Positions 5,984 through 11,921 of a stretch of 11,921 nt of DNA are shown here, in pieces. Under the pieces are notes generated by a model, which did not search any database, had not been told where the DNA came from, and saw nothing but the letters and a program-made list of their open reading frames with translations. Origin of the DNA: Flavobacteriaceae bacterium (GTDB lineage Bacteria > Bacteroidota > Bacteroidia > Flavobacteriales > Flavobacteriaceae). The position numbers and the translations under genes are program-made. The DNA lies in NCBI GenBank assembly GCA_018623955.1, contig JAAZUX010000006.1, forward strand, positions 1 to 11,921, given 5' to 3'. How positions within the stretch are numbered: the first letter of the stretch is position 1; each line of letters starts with the position of its first letter.

Positions 5984-8116
5984 ATGCGCTATCTGTTTAT
6001 ATTCTCGGCTTTCGTACTCTTCACCCAATGTGGTCCATCTCCCCAAAACGGCTATGACCAGAGTTCGTTTGAAAAATGGGAACACTACCTCGGTGATCCC
6101 GGCAGGAGTCATTACAGTACACTTTCTGAGTTTGACTCCACAAACGTTAAGTCCCTAAAAATTGCTTGGGAATACGAGAGTAGGGATTTTGGACAAATGC
6201 AGATGAATCCAATAGTGATCGACACCTTGCTCTATGGGGTTAGTGCCGCACTCAGAGCATTTGCATTGGATGCACGAACGGGAGAAGAAGTTTGGGTTTT
6301 CGGAGATTCACTAAAAACTTGGCATTCCACAAGCAGAGGGGTTTCCTACTGGGAATCGGGGGAGGACAAACGGATTTTTTACACCATCGGTTCTGATCTA
6401 TGGGCTCTGAATGCCGTGACAGGTAAACCGGTACTCTCCTTTGGCACAAAAGGAAAAATAGATTTGCGAAGCGGTCTTCCCGCCACATCAAAGGAAAAGT
6501 TTGTCATCTCAAGTACTCCGGGAACCATTTTCAGGAATTTAATAATCATGCCACTAAGGCTTTCGGAAGGAGCAGGTGCTGCACCGGGAGATTTAATGGC
6601 ATTTGATGTAAAAACCGGGAAATTGGTGTGGTCTTTTCACACCATCCCCCATCGGGGAGAGTCTGGAGACCATACTTGGGGAAATCCCGATATTTCAAAG
6701 AGTAATGTAGTAGGAGCCGCCAACAATTGGGCTGGAATGTCATTGGATGTAGATCGCCAAATTCTTTACGTACCCACCGGATCAGCAGCACCGGACTTTT
6801 ATGGTGCCATGAGACCCGGTAAGAATCTCTTTTCAAATTGTCTTTTGGCCCTCAATGCCAACACCGGTAAATTGATATGGCACTATCAGTTTACGCATCA
6901 CGACTTGTGGGATCGCGACCCTCCTGCTCCACCCAATTTATTAACGGTCAATCATGGAGCTAAGTCCATCCCTGCTGTAGCTCAGGTAACCAAGCAAGGC
7001 TTTGTTTTCCTCTTTGATCGGGTAACAGGTGAACCGCTGTTCGATATTGAAGAAGTCCCTGTTCCAAAATCTGGCTTACCCGGGGAACAAACATGGCCCA
7101 CCCAACCCATTCCTGTAATGCCGGCTCCCTTTGCACGACAATCCAATGATTTAACAACAGCCGACATCAGTCCCTACGCTCCAAACCGTGACAGTTTGCT
7201 CACTCTTTTTGAACAAGCCGACAAAAGGCGCTATGCACCACCATCCTTAAAACCCGTTCTTCTTTTACCCGGTTACGATGGAGCTGCTGAATGGGGCGGT
7301 GCCGGAGCCGATCCGGATCAGGGTATTCTGTATATCAATTCCAATGAAATGGCATGGTTTCTTCAAATGAAAGCCAATGATGAGTCGAAGCCCAAAATTT
7401 CCCATGGTGAGCAAATTTATCGGCAAAATTGTGCCAGCTGTCATAAGGACAATCGGGCTGGAATCCCCGCCAGCGGATACCCAAGTCTTCTCAAGCTAGG
7501 CCTTCGTTTGTCCAAAAAACAGATTCAAGAAATCATTACCCTTGGTAAAGGGATGATGCCCGGTTTTCCTCAATTAACTCCCAAAGATCAAGAAATGCTC
7601 ATACAGTTTTTGACCCATAAGACGGCTAAAAATAATACGCAGGAAATACAAGACAAGACCAAGGAAACACAACTCCCCTTTCAACATACCGGCTACAATA
7701 AATTTCTCGATAAAAATGGTCTTCCGGCTATTGCTCCACCCTGGGGAACACTGCAGGCTTTAGATTTAAATACCGGAGAATACCTCTGGAAAGTACCCCT
7801 TGGCGAAACAGATTCCTTGCGAAATCTCGGTTATCCTACAACCGGAACCGAAAACTACGGAGGGCCAGTTGTTACCAAAAATGGACTCCTGTTTATTGCT
7901 GCTACCAAGGATGGTTATATCAGGGCATTTGACAAGAAAACCGGAAGCCTACTTTGGGAATTTAAATTACCCGCTCCCGCCTTTGCAACCCCTGCAATCT
8001 ATGTTGTTGAAGGCAAACAGTATTTGACAATTGCCTGTGGTGGCGAAAAACTGGGAACTAAAAAGGGAAATAAAATAATTGCCTTTGCCTTGGAACAAGA
8101 TGTCAATGAAAATTAA
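5984..8116 (+). CDS. PQQ-dependent dehydrogenase lipoprotein with internal cytochrome c domain
   Basis: This quinoprotein sugar/alcohol dehydrogenase belongs to the membrane glucose-dehydrogenase-like group. It would oxidise a substrate outside the cytoplasm with pyrroloquinoline quinone and pass electrons to a heme. A lipoprotein signal ends at C16 (LFTQC). The eight-bladed propeller shows repeated 'ALDxxTGKxxW' blade motifs, the HHDLWDRD block (305-312) typical of the active-site region, and TKQGFVFLFDR after it. A c-type cytochrome is inserted between blades at about residues 470-545: CASCH with C483, C486 and H487, and an MMPGF motif supplying the likely axial Met (525). The propeller resumes with APPWGTLQALDLNTGE and closes with YGGPVVTKNGLLFIAATKDG. 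There are no N-terminal membrane spans as in E. coli Gcd (796 residues). PQQ synthesis genes are not in the window. Substrate unknown; aldose or alcohol both fit. Confidence 0.92.
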   Translation: MRYLFIFSAFVLFTQCGPSPQNGYDQSSFEKWEHYLGDPGRSHYSTLSEFDSTNVKSLKIAWEYESRDFGQMQMNPIVIDTLLYGVSAALRAFALDARTGEEVWVFGDSLKTWHSTSRGVSYWESGEDKRIFYTIGSDLWALNAVTGKPVLSFGTKGKIDLRSGLPATSKEKFVISSTPGTIFRNLIIMPLRLSEGAGAAPGDLMAFDVKTGKLVWSFHTIPHRGESGDHTWGNPDISKSNVVGAANNWAGMSLDVDRQILYVPTGSAAPDFYGAMRPGKNLFSNCLLALNANTGKLIWHYQFTHHDLWDRDPPAPPNLLTVNHGAKSIPAVAQVTKQGFVFLFDRVTGEPLFDIEEVPVPKSGLPGEQTWPTQPIPVMPAPFARQSNDLTTADISPYAPNRDSLLTLFEQADKRRYAPPSLKPVLLLPGYDGAAEWGGAGADPDQGILYINSNEMAWFLQMKANDESKPKISHGEQIYRQNCASCHKDNRAGIPASGYPSLLKLGLRLSKKQIQEIITLGKGMMPGFPQLTPKDQEMLIQFLTHKTAKNNTQEIQDKTKETQLPFQHTGYNKFLDKNGLPAIAPPWGTLQALDLNTGEYLWKVPLGETDSLRNLGYPTTGTENYGGPVVTKNGLLFIAATKDGYIRAFDKKTGSLLWEFKLPAPAFATPAIYVVEGKQYLTIACGGEKLGTKKGNKIIAFALEQDVNEN

Positions 8117-8235
8117 AGTCATTGATGTGGCTTGTTTTGAAATTTAGATCGCATTCAACTGCCAGCAACCTTAAAGAATAGGAGCAGCGTGATAAAGTGT
8201 TTTTGTATATTGCTTTAAATCTTAACCTATTGAAA

Positions 8236-9375
8236 ATGAAACCAAATATTCTTTTTTTATCGCTATTCATTTGTACCGGTCTTGTTTTTGGTCAGTTCGA
8301 AAATATAACCGCCTTCCAACAGAAGCTCATCAAAAATGAAATTACCGGAAGCAATGTCGCTATGGTTTATCAGGGGGGTGAAGTGGTGTATCACCATATT
8401 GAAAACAGCATGCACAAACATGGAAAATACATCAATAACAATTCAATATTTCCCATTTGGTGGATGTCAAAACCCGTTACCATTGTGGCCATGATGACAC
8501 TAAAATAGAAAGGAATGATCCGTTTTGATGATAAGGTCTATAAGTACATTCCGGAGTTTAAAAACCTTAAATGCAAAGATAATAATGGAGACACCTATAA
8601 ATGTAAAAGTGACTTAACTGTTTTCCATTTACTGACCCACAGGTCTGGTTATCGCTACTATGGCAATCCTCACTTTTTTACCAGTACCATAAAATATGAT
8701 AACCTTAAAGACCTTGCTGCCGATGTGGCCAAGCATCCGGTGGAGTTTGAACCCGGGAGCAAATACTTGTATGGACTCAACATGGCCCTACTGGGTAGAA
8801 TTGTTGAAGTGATAACGCAAAAAACTTTCTATGAATACTTAAAGGAGGAAATCTTTCATCCACTGGAGATGAACGATACAAAGTTTTATCTCACAAAAAG
8901 TGATCGGGATCGTTTTCAACCACTCTTCATCAATGATGGGGCAATCAAGGGTTATACCAATGACCTGGATGAGTTAAGCTATGATGCCAAAAACAAAGCT
9001 TATTTAGGGGGAGAAGGTCTGACCTCAACGATGAGCGACTATGCAAATTTTTGTGCCATGTTGCTCAATGGAGGTTCATGGAATGGTAAAAAAATCATCT
9101 CAGAAAAAAGCATTGATGAAATGACTCAGTCTTATACCGACAAACCTGACGACCCGTTTGATTATGGTTATTCATTGTTTATTCTTGACGATCCGGCCTC
9201 AGATGGCACCAACAGTTCAAAAGGGATATACGGTTGGTCGGGCTATCACAATACACATTTCTGGATAGACAGAGAAAAAAACCTATTTGGATTATTTATG
9301 ACACGAGCGAGAGATTATTCATCTAAAATTCAAAAGGAGTTTAGAAGAGCCGTTTATACCTCAGATATTAAATAA
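8236..9375 (+). pseudogene. Serine beta-lactamase-like hydrolase, amber codon and lost nucleophile
   Basis: The frame encodes a 379-residue exported hydrolase of the class C beta-lactamase/esterase family (Beta-lactamase, PF00144), interrupted by TAG at codon 91 (8506-8508). Sequence on both sides is in the same frame: MMTLK-stop-KGMIRFDDKV, where relatives usually read '..EKG.I.LDD'. A second lesion is at the active site. The SxxK motif is W76-M77-S78-K79 (codon TGG at 8461-8463), with Trp where the nucleophilic Ser belongs; TCG to TGG would be a single change. The remaining landmarks are intact: LLTHRSG, Y179 in YLYGLN as the likely general base, and GWSG (333-336) at the third motif. The start at 8236 is preferred to 8197 because it yields a clean signal peptide ending near VFGQ. 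Lack of other damage suggests recent loss, or a retained non-catalytic form. Confidence 0.8.
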
Positions 9376-9440
9376 AAACTAACTTTAGGTCAATAAAAGC
9401 CTACAAATAAATTTAGAAGAGTGATTAAATTGTATCGTTT

Positions 9441-10655
9441 ATGAAATTAAGTCTGTGGATATTGATTTTGACCTTTTTTCTTCCCCTATGGAGTCCTCCA
9501 AAATCAACTTATTCAATCTCCGGAACCCACTATTCCGACAACAAGCCCGTTTTAATTGAATTTGAAAAGGGGAAAATCTCAAAAATAACACCCGTCAAAA
9601 AAGCAGGAGGTGTGCCAAAATTATTTGTTGCACCGGGACTGATTGATATACAAATCAACGGATTTGTCGGTGTTGATTTTTCAGGGCCTAATCTCACGGT
9701 GGAAGATGTAAGAAAGGTGACTAAAGCCTTGTGGAAAGAAGGGGTTACCTCCTATTTCCCAACAGTGATCACACAAGATATATCGATCATAAAAAAAAAC
9801 CTTGCCATACTAGCAAAAGCAAAGGATGATCCTGAGATTGGTATGTCGATTCCGGGGTTTCATTTGGAAGGGCCATACATTTCTCCAATAAAAGGTTTTA
9901 GAGGGGCCCATTTGGAAAAATACATCAAAAAACCCAACTGGAAAGAGTTTTTAGAACTTCAAAAAGCAGCAAATAATCACATCAAATTAATCACCCTGGC
10001 TCCAGAATTGGAAGGGGCTATTCCCTTTATTGAAAATTGTGTCAAAAGCGGCTTAGTCGTCTCCCTAGGACACCACAATGGATCTGTAACTGACATCCAA
10101 AATGCAGTAAAGGCAGGCGCACGAATGGCCACACATTTGGGAAATGGCTGTGCCAATCAGATCAACCGTCACCACAATCCTCTGTGGCCTCAATTGTCTG
10201 AAGATCTCATTAAAATCAGCATCATCGCAGATGGGTATCACCTTACAAAAGAGGAAGTCAGGAGCTTCTTTAAGGTCAAAGGGACTCACAACACCATCTT
10301 GGTATCTGATGCATTGGATTTGGCAGGTTTGCCCCCGGGCGAATACACCCGTGGGGAACGAAAACTACTCCTGACCCCTGAAGTCGTAAAATTCCCGGGG
10401 GAAAATGTTTTGGCCGGTGCAGCCTCACCCATCAGTAAATGCCTGGAGGTTATGATGAATTACACCCAATGTAGCATAGCAGAAGCCATCACAATGGCCT
10501 GCTCGAATCCGGCAGAAATGTTTTCTCTAAATCACCTAGGCGCAATAACGCCTGGCAAAAGGGCCGACCTGATTCTTTTTAGTAGAATGGGAAATAAAAT
10601 CGAAATCCAAAAAACTTTGGTCAATGGTAAACAAGTTTATTCAAAAGAGGAATAA
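9441..10655 (+). CDS. NagA-like amidohydrolase with N-terminal export signal
   Basis: This 404-residue protein belongs to the N-acetylglucosamine-6-phosphate deacetylase group of the amidohydrolase superfamily. Metal and catalytic residues are in place: IDIQING (68-74, like E. coli IDVQLNG), HLEGP with E143, H211 (LGHHNGS), H232 (ATHLGNG), H267 (IADGYH) and D290 (VSDAL). Spacing from H211 to H232 equals that of H195-H216 in E. coli NagA. The first 20 or so residues (MKLSLWILILTFFLPLW) form a signal peptide or anchor; without them the length (~382) equals ordinary NagA. N235 and R243 align with the phosphate-contacting N219 and R227, but the GREPG context is NRHHN. NagA normally works in the cytoplasm on a phosphorylated sugar, so export implies another substrate, perhaps an unphosphorylated N-acetyl compound. 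It is convergent with the FAD oxidoreductase 24 bases away. Confidence 0.82.
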   Translation: MKLSLWILILTFFLPLWSPPKSTYSISGTHYSDNKPVLIEFEKGKISKITPVKKAGGVPKLFVAPGLIDIQINGFVGVDFSGPNLTVEDVRKVTKALWKEGVTSYFPTVITQDISIIKKNLAILAKAKDDPEIGMSIPGFHLEGPYISPIKGFRGAHLEKYIKKPNWKEFLELQKAANNHIKLITLAPELEGAIPFIENCVKSGLVVSLGHHNGSVTDIQNAVKAGARMATHLGNGCANQINRHHNPLWPQLSEDLIKISIIADGYHLTKEEVRSFFKVKGTHNTILVSDALDLAGLPPGEYTRGERKLLLTPEVVKFPGENVLAGAASPISKCLEVMMNYTQCSIAEAITMACSNPAEMFSLNHLGAITPGKRADLILFSRMGNKIEIQKTLVNGKQVYSKEE

Positions 10656-10679
10656 ACCTGTGTCAATGGTTATTGAATT

Positions 10680-11921
10680 TTATTGAAGAATCTGTTTGTG
10701 TTTTAATAAATCAAGCTTTAATTGCTCATAGGGAATATGTTGCAGATCCCAGTCATTGTCAATGGCCATAGCTGCTGCAATTGCTGCCGACTGACCCAAA
10801 ACCATAAATACCGGCTCCATCCGGATCGATCCAAAAGCAATATGAGATGCCGAGAGACAAATTGGAACAAGAAGGTTTCTGGCCTCTGACCTCTTGGGTA
10901 CAATACTTCGGTAACTGATGGGGAAAGGATCCGCCACATGAGCCTCTACATTACCCTCATTTTTAACATACCCGTTGACATCAACATAACGCTGAACGTG
11001 ATGCGAATCCATTCCATATGCTGCCATACCAATAGCATCTTCGGCCAGCTCTAATTTTTCACAGTTCCTTTGGGTCATCACATAATCGCTGATCATTCGC
11101 CTGGCCTCTCGAATATACAACTGAGAAGGCCAGCCATCTTCACGCTCATACTCATCTTTGCAAGTTCCCCATTGAGAGACAATTGCTCTCACTTGGGCAG
11201 GAATACGAGGATGATAGGCCAAAGTCCACATCAAACCCTGTTGAAACTTTTGGTGACGCTCAGCTATCTTTTCCCGTTCCTCATACGAAGCTTCCGGATA
11301 CAAATAATTCTGCCCGATAAAGTCTGTAGAAAAACCTTTTTGGTTGTTCGTATCAGTTTTACGGTTGGGCATTTTTGAATTGATCCATGGAACTAAAGGA
11401 TCCCCGTAACTGTACATTTTTTCAAGGGGCCCTATAGCCGCTTCATAGTTTCTAAAAAGCAATTCATACTCGATTTCTTGATATCCGGATGGCTTGCTGA
11501 AAGGAATCCTGTTATAGGGGTGATTGGTCAAAGTCATGCGATAGCAATAGGCTTGTATTCTGTGATCTGCCGCACCTTCAACTCCGGGTTTTCCGGGATT
11601 GATAAAAGGCAGTAAGCCACTTTTTGGATCGCCTTTTTTGATGTAGGGATCAACTCCCTCAATGAAATTATGATGCGCAGCATTCATGGAAATTGTTTTT
11701 TTAAGGGCCAGACTCACATTATTTGCCTGCACCCCATTTAATGACTCTCCATATTGTGAGTTGGACTCGCGACCCACGGTATAACTGACTCCGGCCGTAG
11801 CCATTAAATCCCCTTCATAGGTGGCATCAATGAATATTTTACTTTGATATATTTGACCGCTTTCCATTTGAATGGATGATATCTTTCCCTCTGATTTTTT
11901 TACCCCTGATTTTCGATTTAA
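10680..11921 (-). CDS. FAD-dependent oxidoreductase (FAD_oxidored family), C-terminal part
   Basis: The gene runs off the right edge: codons before the internal Met at 11867 stay open to base 11921, so only about 413 C-terminal residues are present and the FAD-binding GxGxxG region lies outside. The family is recognised from [20 protein letters not shown] followed by VGRES near the present N-terminus, and from the C-terminal block with [19 protein letters not shown] and a final helix ending KHKQILQ (relatives end '..GQ.L'). These are flavoproteins of the PF12831 group, frequent in Bacteroidota and Planctomycetes and often near carbohydrate genes; the reaction is unknown for most. The missing N-terminus prevents judging whether it is exported. 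It is tail to tail with the NagA-like gene. Confidence 0.87.
   Translation of the reverse strand, partial: LNRKSGVKKSEGKISSIQMESGQIYQSKIFIDATYEGDLMATAGVSYTVGRESNSQYGESLNGVQANNVSLALKKTISMNAAHHNFIEGVDPYIKKGDPKSGLLPFINPGKPGVEGAADHRIQAYCYRMTLTNHPYNRIPFSKPSGYQEIEYELLFRNYEAAIGPLEKMYSYGDPLVPWINSKMPNRKTDTNNQKGFSTDFIGQNYLYPEASYEEREKIAERHQKFQQGLMWTLAYHPRIPAQVRAIVSQWGTCKDEYEREDGWPSQLYIREARRMISDYVMTQRNCEKLELAEDAIGMAAYGMDSHHVQRYVDVNGYVKNEGNVEAHVADPFPISYRSIVPKRSEARNLLVPICLSASHIAFGSIRMEPVFMVLGQSAAIAAAMAIDNDWDLQHIPYEQLKLDLLKHKQILQ

Noticed and set aside
8197..8235. Earlier ATG for the serine hydrolase.
   Set aside because: It adds 13 residues ahead of a complete signal peptide beginning at 8236, which is the more natural start.
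8506..8508. Programmed amber readthrough or pyrrolysine-type recoding of the TAG in the serine hydrolase.
   Set aside because: The nucleophilic Ser is also lost, no recoding element is visible, and such recoding is not expected in Bacteroidota; decay is simpler.
10663..10676. Hairpin TCAAT-GGTT-ATTGA between the convergent NagA-like and FAD oxidoreductase genes, considered as a bidirectional terminator.
   Set aside because: The stem is only 5 bp, AT-rich, and lacks a proper T-run on either strand.

Overview
The window looks like chromosomal DNA of a Bacteroidota member, probably a marine or environmental Flavobacteriia/Cytophagia-type organism. The reasons are AT-rich DNA, several lipoproteins with short N-terminal signals, starts mostly without a Shine-Dalgarno sequence, some promoter-like matches to the Bacteroidota -7 box (TAnnTTTG), and close family resemblances. 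No rRNA, tRNA, CRISPR array or complete mobile element is visible.

Layout. Positions 1-282 are largely non-coding, with a possible gene end at 1-66. A sugar-porter MFS transporter (283-1692, +) follows and ends at a good intrinsic terminator (1776-1805). Next come a 53-residue membrane protein (1884-2045, +) and a gap holding a frameshifted ~54-bp copy of part of the MFS gene (2081-2134). A YHYH-domain lipoprotein lies at 2247-3212 (-). After a 387-bp gap come an exported RbsD/FucU-like sugar mutarotase lipoprotein (3600-4166, +) and a 44-residue single-span protein (4190-4324, +). An EamA/DMT exporter (4406-5284, -) is convergent with these. It is divergent from an unrecognised three-span membrane protein (5396-5821, +), which precedes a 710-residue PQQ dehydrogenase lipoprotein carrying an internal cytochrome c (5984-8116, +). 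Then come a serine beta-lactamase-like hydrolase with an in-frame amber codon and a Trp in place of the nucleophilic Ser (8236-9375, pseudogene), a NagA-like amidohydrolase with an added export leader (9441-10655, +), and the C-terminal part of an FAD-dependent oxidoreductase (10680 to the right edge, -), convergent with it.

Functional reading (inference). Much of the window fits handling of sugars or amino sugars outside the cytoplasm: a sugar importer, an exported anomer-interconverting enzyme, a quinoprotein sugar/alcohol dehydrogenase with its own electron-transfer heme, an exported deacetylase-like enzyme and an FAD oxidoreductase of a family often found near carbohydrate genes. The genes do not form one operon, since orientation changes repeatedly. 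The most unusual items are the exported RbsD/FucU protein, the exported NagA homologue, the doubly damaged hydrolase and the small scar-like duplication of the transporter gene. I saw no complete new system of the defence or mobile-element type.
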